Shown: positions 29,641-39,244, counted from the first letter of the stretch. The stretch: DNA of 64,000 bases from an uncultured Tolumonas sp. (GCF_963678185.1 NZ_OY782757.1:2725001-2789000), one strand, 5' to 3'. The notes: generated by a model not told the origin, from the letters alone. A program made the numbers and translations.

Positions 29641-29672
29641 TTGGCACCACCCCGACGTATCAGGAATAAGAA

Positions 29673-30446
29673 ATGACCTTTGTACACGCTGATGTTTCAG
29701 AACAACAACCAGCAGTAACTATTGTGATCCCTGCAAAAAATGAAGCAGAGAATATTCGCCCACTCATTAATGAGATCCGGGCTGCTATGGATGGTGCATT
29801 TGATTACGAACTGATCTATGTCGATGATGGCAGCACGGATCAGACGTTCAATATTCTGAAAACAATCCGTGATGAAGGATTTAAACGCTTAACCGTGATC
29901 CGCCATCAACAATCGGTTGGCCAGAGCTTTTCTGTGTTAAACGGTGCACGTCACGGAGTTGGTGAATGGTTAGTGGTGCTGGATGCCGATGGGCAAAATG
30001 ACCCCGCCGATATTCCTGGGATGTTACGTGCTTTACAAGCTGCGTATGCGGCTGATCCGAAAAAAGTGGGCATCATTGGACATCGTGTTAACCGTCGTGA
30101 TGATTGGGTAAAACGCCTGTCATCAAAACTGGCGAATGGCTTTCGAGATTGGATGTTACAAGATGGTATTCCCGATACTGGCTGTGGTCTGAAAGCAACA
30201 CGCCGTGAATGGTATGTGCAGTTGCCGGCGTTTAACCATATGCATCGGTATGTGCCGGCGTTGATCCAGAGTATGGGGGGGGAAATGTTGGTGCATCCGG
30301 TGGGACACCGTCCGCGGATGGCGGGGGTATCGAATTACGGCGTCTGGAATCGTTTGTGGGTGGGTTTAGTCGATGTGTTTGGCGTGCGTTGGTTGCAGCG
30401 TCGCGCTAAACGGATCGTGATCCAGGAGATCCTGAATGGACGCTGA
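29673..30446 (+). CDS. family 2 glycosyltransferase, polyprenyl-phosphate sugar synthase type (DPM1/RgtE-like)
   Basis: 257 residues. GT-A signatures are visible: VTIVIPAKNEAENI, LIYVDDGSTDQTF (nucleotide-binding Asp), VLDADGQNDPADI (DxD-like) and DTGCGLKATRREWY. It has no C-terminal membrane pair, like soluble dolichol-phosphate mannosyltransferases. It probably moves a sugar from a nucleotide to undecaprenyl phosphate on the cytoplasmic side. The next three genes would supply the donor, a membrane partner and the final transferase. A run of eight G at 30275-30282 lies in the coding sequence. It overlaps the next ORF by 11 bases. Sugar identity is inferred from context only. Confidence 0.85.
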   Translation: MTFVHADVSEQQPAVTIVIPAKNEAENIRPLINEIRAAMDGAFDYELIYVDDGSTDQTFNILKTIRDEGFKRLTVIRHQQSVGQSFSVLNGARHGVGEWLVVLDADGQNDPADIPGMLRALQAAYAADPKKVGIIGHRVNRRDDWVKRLSSKLANGFRDWMLQDGIPDTGCGLKATRREWYVQLPAFNHMHRYVPALIQSMGGEMLVHPVGHRPRMAGVSNYGVWNRLWVGLVDVFGVRWLQRRAKRIVIQEILNGR

Positions 30447-30777
30447 TTGGCTGAATCACTCCATTTCTTGGCTGGAGTGGACGGGTGTTCATATTACGGC
30501 CTGGAAAATTATTGGTTATACCGGTGCCTTGATGTTCGGCGGTCGCTGGCTGGTGCAATTTGTCGCATCGAAACGGGCTGGTAAGCCGGTGATCCCACGC
30601 TTATTCTGGTATATGAGTGTGGTCGGTAGTCTGATGACACTGAGTTATTTTATGTTTTCCGCCAAACAAGATTCGGTTGGCGTACTGCAAAATATTTTTC
30701 CTGCCTTTACCGCTCTCTACAGTCTGTATCTGGATGTAAAGCATCGCGGCTGGCATCGGGATAAAGCGTCGCATTAA
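30436..30777 (+). CDS. lipid-A-disaccharide synthase N-terminal-like (LAB_N) membrane protein
   Basis: 113 residues with about three membrane helices. The family block GALMFGGRWLVQFVASKRAG, then IPRLFWYMSVVGSLMTLSYF, is the LAB_N domain found as a small free-standing protein next to GT2 and ArnT-like genes in many proteobacteria. It is thought to act as a membrane partner of the lipid-linked sugar pathway, with some resemblance to small flippase-like proteins, but no biochemical role is certain. It overlaps the GT2 gene by 11 bases, so the two are translationally coupled. Confidence 0.82.
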   Translation: MDADWLNHSISWLEWTGVHITAWKIIGYTGALMFGGRWLVQFVASKRAGKPVIPRLFWYMSVVGSLMTLSYFMFSAKQDSVGVLQNIFPAFTALYSLYLDVKHRGWHRDKASH

Positions 30778-30800
30778 CAGCGAAGCGTATAGGATCAAGT

Positions 30801-32516
30801 ATGATAACGGATCGTTTAACTCTTCAGGGTTGGCAAAGTGATCGGCTGAATCTGTGGTTTCTACTGGGATTGGGGTTATTGGTACTGGGCGCTGGTTTGG
30901 GCTTGCGTGACCCATGGCCTGCCGATGAACCGCGTTTTGCCTTAGTTGCTAAGCAGATGGTGGAATCAGGCCAGTGGCTGTTTCCCTTTCGTGGCGGTGA
31001 AATTTACCCTGATAAACCACCGATGTTTATGTGGGGCATTGCGCTCGGTTATCTGATCACGGGTTCCATGCGGGTGGCTTTTTTACTGCCATCATTGTTG
31101 GCGGGGCTGGGGTGTATCGCTCTCGTTTACGATATTGCCCGCCGGATTTGGGATCGAGCCACCGCATTTCGTGCCGGTTTATTATTACTGTTTACGGTGC
31201 AATTTACCGTGCAGGCGAAACAGGCGCAGATTGATGAATTGGTTACTTTTTTTATTACGCTCGGTGGTTATGGTTTCTTGCGGTTTTTATTAACTGGGGG
31301 AGGCTGGCGCTGGTATTACCTCGGGTGGTTTGCCGCAGGTTTGGGCATTATTACCAAAGGTGTTGGTATTATTGCTGCGCTGATGCTGATTCCTGCCTTG
31401 TGGACTCATCGTGCACAAATCAAACAAGCTTCGCGAGCGCAATGGCTGAAGGGGTTGGCAGGGCCGCTGTTTTTGCTGGCCGCTTGTGCGTTGTGGGTAG
31501 TCCCCATGTTACTGGCGGTACAGCATAATCCAATTCCTGAGTATTTAGCGTACCGGAATAATATTTTGTTCCACCAAACCGTCACGCGTTATGCCAATGC
31601 CTGGCATCATATTGCTCCGTTCTGGTTTTATCTGGTTAACGTAATTCCGCCATTTTGGTTACCTTGGTCGTTGTTATTACCGTGGATGGTTTGGCAGAGC
31701 AAACGTGATATTCAGCAAGGGCAACGCCCGGTGATCCTGCTGGTGGGTTATCTGTTGCTGATCCTGTTGTTCTTTTCGGCGTCAGCCGGTAAACGCGGTG
31801 TGTATATTACCCCAGCAACACCGGTGCTGGCGTTGCTGACGGCCTATTGGCTGCCTGAGCTGCTGACTCGTCGTTGGCCTGCGCGTCTGTTATCAGGTTT
31901 AGCCTGGTTATTGAGCGGACTGTTTCTCATCGTCGGGATTGCGGTACTGATCAAACCCGCGTTGTTGGCGAAACTCGGCGACATGGATTCGCCATGGTTG
32001 CTTGCCATTTCCTTAGGTGTGTCTGGTTTATTGGTTAATTGGTTGTTGCGTCGACAACCGCTAACCGCGATTTTAGCGACCTTGACGTTGTTTTGGATGC
32101 ATTATGGTTTCTGGTCATTCCCATTGATGAATCAGTTGCGCACACCGCAGGCGATCATGCAGCAAGTGAGTCAGCAATTAGCACCCGACGATGAACTGTT
32201 ACTGACTAATTTCCGTGAGCAGTTTCTGCTGTTTGCTGATCGGCCGTTATATCATTTTGCTTATTTGCAAACGGATGAACCACAAGTAACCGATGCCGCG
32301 GTCTGGGTGCAAGCTTCTGCTCGTCGTTGGGTATTAGGGCCAATCAATAATCTCAGTAAATGTTTTATTGCCGAGAAAGGTGTGAATTTAGGCCAACGGC
32401 ACGGCGACAGCTGGTACTTGTTTCAAGCGGATGCCATATTGCCGGCTTGTCAGTCAGTTCAGAGTTCTGGCGCCCCAGTTTATTATTACGAACCTAAATT
32501 AGTGCTCAATAAGTAA
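30801..32516 (+). CDS. ArnT-like membrane glycosyltransferase (GT39/GT83 family)
   Basis: 571 residues with about 11-13 membrane helices and a soluble C-terminal part. The first periplasmic loop has DPWPADEPRFALVAKQMVES followed by GGEIYPDKPPMFMW, the ArnT/PMT-type active-site region with the acidic DE pair. Such enzymes move a sugar from a polyprenyl phosphate to lipid A, core sugars or proteins on the periplasmic face. Because the neighbours are a polyprenyl-P-sugar synthase and a probable UDP-glucuronate 4-epimerase, the sugar may be galacturonic acid, as in the Rgt enzymes of Rhizobium. Not ArnT proper: no arnBCADEF genes are present. Confidence 0.82.
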   Translation: MITDRLTLQGWQSDRLNLWFLLGLGLLVLGAGLGLRDPWPADEPRFALVAKQMVESGQWLFPFRGGEIYPDKPPMFMWGIALGYLITGSMRVAFLLPSLLAGLGCIALVYDIARRIWDRATAFRAGLLLLFTVQFTVQAKQAQIDELVTFFITLGGYGFLRFLLTGGGWRWYYLGWFAAGLGIITKGVGIIAALMLIPALWTHRAQIKQASRAQWLKGLAGPLFLLAACALWVVPMLLAVQHNPIPEYLAYRNNILFHQTVTRYANAWHHIAPFWFYLVNVIPPFWLPWSLLLPWMVWQSKRDIQQGQRPVILLVGYLLLILLFFSASAGKRGVYITPATPVLALLTAYWLPELLTRRWPARLLSGLAWLLSGLFLIVGIAVLIKPALLAKLGDMDSPWLLAISLGVSGLLVNWLLRRQPLTAILATLTLFWMHYGFWSFPLMNQLRTPQAIMQQVSQQLAPDDELLLTNFREQFLLFADRPLYHFAYLQTDEPQVTDAAVWVQASARRWVLGPINNLSKCFIAEKGVNLGQRHGDSWYLFQADAILPACQSVQSSGAPVYYYEPKLVLNK

Positions 32517-32528
32517 TAGGAAAATAGC

Positions 32529-33536
32529 ATGCATTATCTGGTGACCGGTGCTGCCGGTTTTATTGGTTTCCATGTCGCAGAGCGTTTGTTGGCTGCAGGT
32601 CATCAGGTAACTGGGTTAGATAATCTGAATGATTATTATGATGTTAATCTGAAACTCAGTCGGTTAGCGTTATTACAAATTAACCCTGCTTTCCGGTTTG
32701 TAAAAGGGGATTTGGCTGATCGCAATTTAATGGCGCAGTTGTTTGTGGATGGCCAATTTCAACGCGTGATCCACTTAGGTGCTCAAGCTGGTGTCCGTTA
32801 TTCGCTGGATAACCCGCATGCATATGCCGATGCCAATTTAGTGGGGCATCTGAATATTCTGGAAGGTTGTCGTCAGCACAAGATTGAACATCTGTTGTAT
32901 GCATCTTCCAGTTCGGTGTATGGGCTAAATCGTAAAACACCATTTTCAACCACCGATAGTGTGGATCATCCTGTCTCACTTTATGCGGCAACTAAAAAAG
33001 CCAATGAGTTGATGAGTCACAGTTATGCCCACCTCTATGGATTACCGTGCACAGGATTGCGTTTCTTTACTGTGTATGGCCCGTGGGGACGACCAGATAT
33101 GGCACTGTTCAAGTTTACGAAAGCAATCTTGGCCGGGCAGCCGATTGATGTGTATAACTTCGGTGAGATGAAGCGAGATTTTACCTTTATCGATGATATT
33201 GCCGAGGCGATTATTCGTTTGGCTGATGTTATTCCAGAGCCGGACCCAGAATGGACGGTAGAAACCGGTTCTCCGGCAGAAAGTTCAGCGCCGTATCGGG
33301 TGTATAACATTGGTAATAGTCAGCCTGTCGAACTGAAGACGTTTATCCACGAGTTGGAGTTGGCGTTAGGCATTCCAGCGCAAATGAATTTATTGCCACT
33401 GCAGCCAGGTGATGTGTTGGAAACCAGTGCTGACACTTCAGCACTGGAAGCGGTGATTGGTTTTAAACCGCAGACGCAACTTGCCAGTGGTCTGGCTCGT
33501 TTTGTTAGCTGGTACAGAAGCTTTTATTCTCAATGA
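32529..33536 (+). CDS. NAD-dependent epimerase, probable UDP-glucuronate 4-epimerase
   Basis: 335 residues of the extended SDR family. The NAD loop is VTGAAGFIGFHVAERLL (residues 4-20). GLDNLNDYYDVNLKLSRL is the stretch characteristic of UDP-glucuronate 4-epimerases (LpsL/Cap1J group). Ser-Tyr-Lys catalysis is given by ASSSSVYG and SLYAATKKANE. RFFTVYGPWGRPDMALFKFT is also typical of that group. The product would be UDP-galacturonate, the donor for the upstream GT2. It is 12 bases after the ArnT-like gene. It ends overlapping pqiC on the other strand by seven bases, with no terminator between. Confidence 0.85.
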   Translation: MHYLVTGAAGFIGFHVAERLLAAGHQVTGLDNLNDYYDVNLKLSRLALLQINPAFRFVKGDLADRNLMAQLFVDGQFQRVIHLGAQAGVRYSLDNPHAYADANLVGHLNILEGCRQHKIEHLLYASSSSVYGLNRKTPFSTTDSVDHPVSLYAATKKANELMSHSYAHLYGLPCTGLRFFTVYGPWGRPDMALFKFTKAILAGQPIDVYNFGEMKRDFTFIDDIAEAIIRLADVIPEPDPEWTVETGSPAESSAPYRVYNIGNSQPVELKTFIHELELALGIPAQMNLLPLQPGDVLETSADTSALEAVIGFKPQTQLASGLARFVSWYRSFYSQ

Positions 33537-34117
33537 TCTCTCTTTTGCAGCAAGGGTTTTAGCTGCATAGCCAACTGGCTGGTGGTTTGTTGCCAGCCAG
33601 TACGCAGTTCGCGCACTAATGCGGGGTAACCATCTGCCGTTAGCGGATATTGCTGCTGGAATTGTCCGCTGTATTGCTGTGTTCCTTTCATTAACGTCCA
33701 TTCACCGCTGATCACCGCATGCCCATCGGCTTTGCCGTGAAAACCACGTACCTTGATCTGTAACTGGGCAATGTTTTGCATGGATGTTTGGCCATTCTGC
33801 CATTGCCAGTCCGGTAACTGCGTTCGTAAGTTTTGCAACAAGGCGCGGGTCAGTTGTTTATCCAGTGCTTCTGCCCAGCGATGCTGAGTCGCGGTGGTGA
33901 GTTGCACATCATCTTGTTGATACACAATACCAATGCTGTTCAGATAATCGGCGAGCTCAACATCACTGACCGCTACCACTGGTTGTTGGCTCGGGGGCTG
34001 GCTACTATTTTGTACATCTGGCAGTGCAATGGCGTAATACTGCGGTGTCGAAGAGCTACTGCTACAAGCCGACAAACCGCACAATAAGAGGCCAATAAAT
34101 AAAGAGCGCAGCATCAT
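33530..34117 (-). CDS. pqiC: PqiC outer-membrane lipoprotein (YmbA/DUF330)
   Basis: 195 residues with a lipoprotein signal: LFIGLLLCGLSACSSSSS, a lipobox LSAC with Cys near residue 18. The body matches the ABC-type transport auxiliary lipoprotein family (YYAIALPDV near the N-terminus). In E. coli PqiC caps the PqiB tunnel at the outer membrane. It overlaps pqiB by four bases (ATGA) and ends seven bases inside the convergent epimerase gene. Confidence 0.92.
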   Translation of the reverse strand: MMLRSLFIGLLLCGLSACSSSSSTPQYYAIALPDVQNSSQPPSQQPVVAVSDVELADYLNSIGIVYQQDDVQLTTATQHRWAEALDKQLTRALLQNLRTQLPDWQWQNGQTSMQNIAQLQIKVRGFHGKADGHAVISGEWTLMKGTQQYSGQFQQQYPLTADGYPALVRELRTGWQQTTSQLAMQLKPLLQKRDH

Positions 34118-35763
34118 TCGGCTTTCCTTGGTTCAGGGTCAGTGGCGGTATCGGGTTGGAATAGCAAGGCATTTGGTTTTTCATTCAGCGTCCGGGCCAT
34201 TGGCTGCACTTCCCGTAGTACCCGGTTCAGTGATTGAATGGAACGGTTCATTTCACCGTACGCGGGTGAGTTAGCGGATAGCCCCTGCAACGTTTGCTGC
34301 ATTTCCGCCAACGTCTTTTTCAATTCAGCCGGTAGTTGCTGGCTGCTTTGTTGATTCGCAATTTTATCCATACTGGCACTGACTTTTCTGACATTGGCCA
34401 TCGCGGCTTCAGTTTCTGTCAGCATGGTTTGCGCGCGCGTAAGCACATTTTCAATATCCAGCTGATTCAGTTTATTCAGCAATTGAACTACCTGCTGTTC
34501 AATCCGTGCTAAGCCACCGGGTGCGGTTGGCAAGGTTGGGTATTTAGCCAGCATTCCTAACCCGACCGTTTTGGGTAGATCCGGATAAAAGTTGAGATCC
34601 ACATATAACGCGCCGGTCAATAAATTACCGGAACGCAGCGAGGCTCGCAGTCCTTGTTTGACGGCGGTAGCAAATTCATTTTCCCAGTTCGGTAGTTGAT
34701 CTTTATCCATATCCGGACGAATGCGACCGGGTTCGATGCGGATCAACACTGGGATCTGACGCGACCGGGCGGTCAACAAGTCATTACCTGGGGCAGAGAA
34801 TGGCACGTCAAGTACGCTGCCGACCTGAATGCCGCGGTATTCAACCGGTGCTCCTGGGTTGAGGCCACGAACTGATTCATCGAACAGCAGAATGTAATCG
34901 ACCTTATCTTGATAACGACGAATGGTGCTGCTGTCTTCATCGGCATACAAGCTGTAGGTGCGGTAAGTTTTGACCGGATCACCAAGTTCCCAACCGGGTG
35001 GAACACTGAAACTGACACCGCCGGATAAAATAGTTTCCAGCGTGCCGGTTTTCACCTTGATACCATCGGTGGCGGCTTGCAATTGAATGCCGCGATTGAG
35101 CCAGAAACGGGTATTAGTAGTCACTAGCGCATCGTATGGTGCCTGAATGAACAGCTGATAACTCATCTGGCGAGTATCAGATTTGAATTCAGCCTGCTCA
35201 ACCCGTCCCACGGTAAAGCCGCGGTACAGCACCGGATCGCCGATAGCGAGGGCGCTATCCTGTTCACTACTGAGTTCGATGCGTAAACCAGGAGCATTAG
35301 TCGGCGTGACTGGTGGTGTATCCAGTACGGTAAATTCCTGTTTATGTTCTTTGCTTTTTCCGGGTTGTAGTTCCAGATAAGAACCAGAGAGCAGCGTGTT
35401 GAGGCCGGAAATGCCGCTCTTGCCCACGCGGGGTTTGACGACCCAGAAACGAGTATCTTGCCGCAGTAAAGGTTCGGCTTCGACATTCATACGGGCAGTG
35501 ACAATGACATGCTTGAGATCGTCACCTAGACGTACGGTTTGCACTTTGCCGATTTCCACGCTGCGGGCTTTGATCGGAGTTTTTCCTGGTTCGATCCCTT
35601 CGGCATTGTCCAACTCCAGCGTGATCAGCGGGCCTTGATTGTGCAATGTGGTGACCACCATCCACAAACCAATACTGGCGGCGACGATGGGGATCAACCA
35701 GATCGGTGACAGACGTTGGAGTTTTTTGATTCTGGCGTGGTTATTCAACACGGTCTTGTTCAC
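34114..35763 (-). CDS. pqiB: PqiB, MCE-domain lipid-transport tunnel protein
   Basis: 549 residues from a GTG at 35763, preceded by AAGGA at good distance, giving a length close to E. coli PqiB (546). A longer ORF to 35829 would run deep into pqiA and is rejected. One N-terminal membrane helix (LIPIVAASIGLWMVVTTL) is followed by three MCE domains, beginning near GPLITLELDNAEGIEPGKTP, DPVLYRGFTVGRVEQ and APVEYRGIQVGSVLD, and a C-terminal coiled coil. In the family it forms a hexameric tunnel across the periplasm for lipids. Overlaps pqiA by 23 bases and pqiC by four. Confidence 0.93.
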   Translation of the reverse strand: MNKTVLNNHARIKKLQRLSPIWLIPIVAASIGLWMVVTTLHNQGPLITLELDNAEGIEPGKTPIKARSVEIGKVQTVRLGDDLKHVIVTARMNVEAEPLLRQDTRFWVVKPRVGKSGISGLNTLLSGSYLELQPGKSKEHKQEFTVLDTPPVTPTNAPGLRIELSSEQDSALAIGDPVLYRGFTVGRVEQAEFKSDTRQMSYQLFIQAPYDALVTTNTRFWLNRGIQLQAATDGIKVKTGTLETILSGGVSFSVPPGWELGDPVKTYRTYSLYADEDSSTIRRYQDKVDYILLFDESVRGLNPGAPVEYRGIQVGSVLDVPFSAPGNDLLTARSRQIPVLIRIEPGRIRPDMDKDQLPNWENEFATAVKQGLRASLRSGNLLTGALYVDLNFYPDLPKTVGLGMLAKYPTLPTAPGGLARIEQQVVQLLNKLNQLDIENVLTRAQTMLTETEAAMANVRKVSASMDKIANQQSSQQLPAELKKTLAEMQQTLQGLSANSPAYGEMNRSIQSLNRVLREVQPMARTLNEKPNALLFQPDTATDPEPRKAE

Positions 35764-37051
35764 CCTCTGTTCCTTGTTGATCAGTGACATTCGAGGCGGG
35801 TTCATTATCCCACAGTAAACGTGGGTCAAAGCTCATGGCGGAAAGCATGGTCAATACTACCACACCGGCAAATGCCAAGGCGGCGGAACCGGGATAAACC
35901 GACATCAGTTTTCCCATACGGATCAGCGCAACTAAGATAGCAACGACGAACACATCGACCATTGACCAGCGACCGATAAATTCGGTCAGACGATATAAGC
36001 GAGTGCGACCCCGACGATGATGCGGGCGATGGGTATGGATGCTCCAGCATAACCAGGCAATTGCCAACATTTTCACCATCGGCACTAATACGCTGGCAAT
36101 AAAGATGACCAAGGCGACTGGATAGGAACCCATATTCCACAATAACACCACACCACCAAGAATGGTGGAATAGGTTTGCTGGCCAAGGCTTTCGGTGACC
36201 ATGATGGGCAGGATATTAGCCGGGATATAAAGGATCATGGCGGTAAATAACAAGGCCAGCGTCCATTGTAAACTGTGCGGTTTGCGTGCATGCAATACGC
36301 TTTGACAACGTGGGCAACGGTGGGTTTTCAGTGAGACCAGTCCGTGGCAGGCATGACACAGGGTCAGATTTTGTTCAATCGCTCTGCCGCTAAGTTGTGG
36401 GGCGCTACGCAGGTGGATCGGGCCACTTTGCTGCCACCATAACCAATCACGGTCGATGACACTAAAGGCTTTTAACATCGATAATGAAAACAGCACATAT
36501 GCCCAGAAGCTGTAGCCCAATTCGATATCTGCCAACGAAGCAATTTTAATCAGACTAACTAATACACCAATCAGAAATACTTCCACCATACACCAAGGGA
36601 TGAGGCGGAATAACCATAACGTATACCGTTTGCGTAAGCGTTTACCACGCCATTGGCCCAGACGCGAATAAATCAAACAAATCAATACCAAGCAAATTGC
36701 TGGCAGGATCTGCATAAACAAATAAACCGTTAGTGCCAACGCCGGATGCTGTTCTTCCAATAACGTGCTCGCTGTTTGATACAACGTCATATCTTGATGT
36801 ATGCCTTTAACGGCCATACCGAGAAAAGGAAACAGATTACTGCACAACAACATGATCAGGGCGGCAATACTGTAGACCAGCGGTTGTAAACGGGCTTCGG
36901 CAGGCAGTGAGCTTAACTTATGCTCGCAACGAGGGCAGACTGCTTGTTCTCCAGGTTGTAATGGCGGCACTAACATCAGCCAGTCACATTCATGGCAAGC
37001 AGTATATTGCACTGGCGAGGGAACATAGGTGCTGCGACGGCGGCGCTTCAT
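35741..37051 (-). CDS. pqiA: PqiA, multi-pass membrane protein of the Pqi lipid-transport system
   Basis: 436 residues with eight or so membrane helices in two PqiA repeats. Each repeat starts with a zinc-ribbon of two CxxC pairs: CHECDW...CPRCEHKL (residues 19-47) and CHACHGLV...CPRCQSVL (about 235-262). It is the inner-membrane partner of PqiB. In E. coli the pqi operon responds to paraquat (SoxRS) and supports envelope integrity. The promoter should lie in 37052-37246, which is shared with the divergent GyrI-like gene. Confidence 0.93.
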   Translation of the reverse strand: MKRRRRSTYVPSPVQYTACHECDWLMLVPPLQPGEQAVCPRCEHKLSSLPAEARLQPLVYSIAALIMLLCSNLFPFLGMAVKGIHQDMTLYQTASTLLEEQHPALALTVYLFMQILPAICLVLICLIYSRLGQWRGKRLRKRYTLWLFRLIPWCMVEVFLIGVLVSLIKIASLADIELGYSFWAYVLFSLSMLKAFSVIDRDWLWWQQSGPIHLRSAPQLSGRAIEQNLTLCHACHGLVSLKTHRCPRCQSVLHARKPHSLQWTLALLFTAMILYIPANILPIMVTESLGQQTYSTILGGVVLLWNMGSYPVALVIFIASVLVPMVKMLAIAWLCWSIHTHRPHHRRGRTRLYRLTEFIGRWSMVDVFVVAILVALIRMGKLMSVYPGSAALAFAGVVVLTMLSAMSFDPRLLWDNEPASNVTDQQGTEGEQDRVE

Positions 37052-37246
37052 CGGCTCTGGGTTCAGTTATGTTAGAAAACGGAGTTAGTTTAGCTGTTGC
37101 AGGGCATGGCGGGAATCGTTATTCAAAACTATTCGCAATAAAAACGGTCAATGTTGGGCTTAAATTGCCCGGCTCCAGATCATTGTTTTTTGGCGGAAGA
37201 AACTATACTCATAGTCCAGATAATCATGAGCACGAGGAGCATAAAC

Positions 37247-37699
37247 GTGGATGTAAAAATAATTCAACGAGCGGCACAACAAGTTGCTTATATTCGAGTA
37301 ATAGGCCCCTATTCCGAAGTCATTGGTTCTGGTTTTGAGCGGCTGATGGCTTGGTGTGAAGCACAGCAACTGCAAGGTGAATGGTTGGCGTTGTATTGGG
37401 ATAATCCGGATATTACACCGCCTGCCGAGTTGAAAACTGATGTGGCCATGACGGTACCAGTGGGTACGGTTGTGAGCGGTGATGTGCAGTTGCAGGTTGT
37501 TCCGGCCGGTGAGTATGCTATCCGTGATTGCCGTATCGAGAACGATGATTTTGAAACGCCATGGCGCGCCTTCTTTACCGATTTGGCGCAAAGTGATTAT
37601 CAGTTTGGCACAGGTGCTTGCTTTGAACGTTATTTCAATAACGGGAAAGAGGATGGTTACTGGGATATCGAGATGGTGATTCCGGTTACACGCAAATAA
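37247..37699 (+). CDS. GyrI/SbmC-like small-molecule-binding protein
   Basis: 150 residues from a GTG at 37247 with GAGGAG seven bases upstream; an ATG at 37226 in the same frame has no such site, and E. coli SbmC also begins at this point of the alignment. VAYIRVIGPYSEVIGSGFERLMAWC, ALYWDNPDITPPAELKTDVA and NNGKEDGYWDIEM match the GyrI-like (AraC effector-binding, BRCT-unrelated) fold. In E. coli SbmC protects DNA gyrase against toxins such as microcin B17. Many homologues bind other ligands, so gyrase inhibition is only a possibility here. TldD/PmbA, which process microcin B17 in E. coli, are also in this window. Confidence 0.82.
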   Translation: MDVKIIQRAAQQVAYIRVIGPYSEVIGSGFERLMAWCEAQQLQGEWLALYWDNPDITPPAELKTDVAMTVPVGTVVSGDVQLQVVPAGEYAIRDCRIENDDFETPWRAFFTDLAQSDYQFGTGACFERYFNNGKEDGYWDIEMVIPVTRK

Positions 37700-37714
37700 A
37701 TGCACCAAAAAGCA

Positions 37715-37738
37715 AAAGCCCGACTTAAGTCGGGCTTT
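37715..37738. terminator. bidirectional terminator between the GyrI-like gene and ilvC
   Basis: AAAGCCCGACTTAAGTCGGGCTTT is a perfect 24-base palindrome at 37715-37738, preceded by A and followed by TT-rich sequence, between two converging genes. Confidence 0.85.
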
Positions 37739-37759
37739 GTTTACGTAACCGAGCGGGAA

Positions 37760-39244
37760 TTAACCGCCAACTGCGATACGTTTCATGTCTTTCATGTAAC
37801 CGCGCAGTACTTTACCAACCTGTTCGATTGGGTGATTACGAATCGCTTCGTTCACCTGCACCAGCACAACGTTGTCTACGCTATTATCTTTCACAGACAG
37901 ACCTTTACCGATCACGTCAGTGCCCACTTTCGGCATGATGTGTTCTTTCAGCAATGGTACGGCTGCGTTAGCAAACAGGTAGTTACCGTATTCTGCGGTG
38001 TCAGAGATAACCACGTTCATTTCGTACAGACGTTTACGCGCGATGGTGTTCGCGATCAGCGGTAGTTCGTGCAGTGATTCGTAGTAAGCAGATTCAGCAA
38101 TGATGCCTGATTCAGTCATGGTTTCGAACGCCAGTTCTACACCGGCTTTCACCATGGCAACCATGATAATACCGTTGTCGAAATACTCTTGTTCCGCGAT
38201 AGTGCCATCGAATGCTGGTGCGTTTTCAAACGCTGAGGCGCCTGTTTCTTCACGCCATTTGAACAGGTCCGCATCGTCATTAGCCCAGTCAGCCATCATG
38301 CCGCTAGAGAATGCGCCGCTGATGATGTCGTCCTGGTGTTTACGGAACAGTGGACGCATCAGAACACGCATCTCTTCTGCCAGCTCGAAAGCGCGCAGTT
38401 TTGCTGGGTTAGACAGACGATCCATCATTGCAGTGATACCACCCTGTTTCAGGGCTTCGGTGATGGTTTCCCAACCGAACTGGATCAGTTTGCCTGCGTA
38501 ACCAGCGTCGATACCGGCAGCAGTCATTTTTTCGTAGCACAGGATAGAACCAGCTTGCAGCATGCCACACAGAATAGTCTGTTCACCCATCAGGTCAGAC
38601 TTAACTTCTGCCACGAAAGAAGACTGCAGAACACCAGCACGGTGACCGCCCGTTGCTGCAGCCCATGCTTTAGCAATTGCCAGACCGTCGCCTTTCGGAT
38701 CGTTTTCTGGGTGCACAGCGATCAGGGTTGGTACACCGAAACCACGTTTGTATTCTTCACGTACTTCAGTACCTGGGCATTTTGGTGCAACCATGACCAC
38801 AGTGATGTCTTTACGGATCTGAGTGCCTTCTTCCACGATGTTGAAACCGTGAGAGTAACCCAGTGTCGCGTCTTCTTTCATCAATGGCATCACGGCTTTA
38901 ACAACGGCGGTGTGTTGTTTGTCTGGAGTCAGGTTTACTACCAGATCCGCAGTCGGGATCAGATCTTCGTAAGTGCCAACAGTGAAGCCATTTTCAGAGG
39001 CTTGTTTGAATGATTTACGTTTTTCAGCAATCGCTTCTGCGCGCAGTGCGTAGGAAACGTCCAAACCTGAATCACGCATGTTCAGACCTTGGTTCAGGCC
39101 TTGTGCGCCACAGCCGACGATCACGACTTTTTTGCCTTTCAGGAAATCGCATTCGCTGGCGAATTCGTCACGGTTCATGAAACGACATTTGCCTAATTGT
39201 TCTAACTGCTGACGCAGGTTCAGGGTATTGAAGTAGTTAGCCAT
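37760..39244 (-). CDS. ilvC: ketol-acid reductoisomerase (class II)
   Basis: 494 residues from the ATG at 39244 ([20 protein letters not shown]), close to E. coli IlvC (491); the frame stays open to 39316, but that extension covers the promoter. The NADPH loop is [20 protein letters not shown] (residues ~41-60), with YALR giving the NADPH-type arginine. Length and the doubled C-terminal domain mark class II. It converts 2-acetolactate to dihydroxyisovalerate in branched-chain amino acid synthesis. It is divergent from its regulator ilvY. Confidence 0.97.
   Translation of the reverse strand: MANYFNTLNLRQQLEQLGKCRFMNRDEFASECDFLKGKKVVIVGCGAQGLNQGLNMRDSGLDVSYALRAEAIAEKRKSFKQASENGFTVGTYEDLIPTADLVVNLTPDKQHTAVVKAVMPLMKEDATLGYSHGFNIVEEGTQIRKDITVVMVAPKCPGTEVREEYKRGFGVPTLIAVHPENDPKGDGLAIAKAWAAATGGHRAGVLQSSFVAEVKSDLMGEQTILCGMLQAGSILCYEKMTAAGIDAGYAGKLIQFGWETITEALKQGGITAMMDRLSNPAKLRAFELAEEMRVLMRPLFRKHQDDIISGAFSSGMMADWANDDADLFKWREETGASAFENAPAFDGTIAEQEYFDNGIIMVAMVKAGVELAFETMTESGIIAESAYYESLHELPLIANTIARKRLYEMNVVISDTAEYGNYLFANAAVPLLKEHIMPKVGTDVIGKGLSVKDNSVDNVVLVQVNEAIRNHPIEQVGKVLRGYMKDMKRIAVGG

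Noticed and set aside
29469-29672. Possible mobile-element or repeat remnant in the gap before the LPS module
   Set aside because: It has some short inverted sequence and an unusual look, but I see no terminal repeats, target duplication or transposase fragment. A genome-wide repeat search would decide.
38336-39013. 225-codon ORF on the plus strand inside ilvC
   Set aside because: It is antisense to a fully convincing ilvC. Long antisense frames are common opposite strongly codon-biased genes, and the translation has no recognisable domain.
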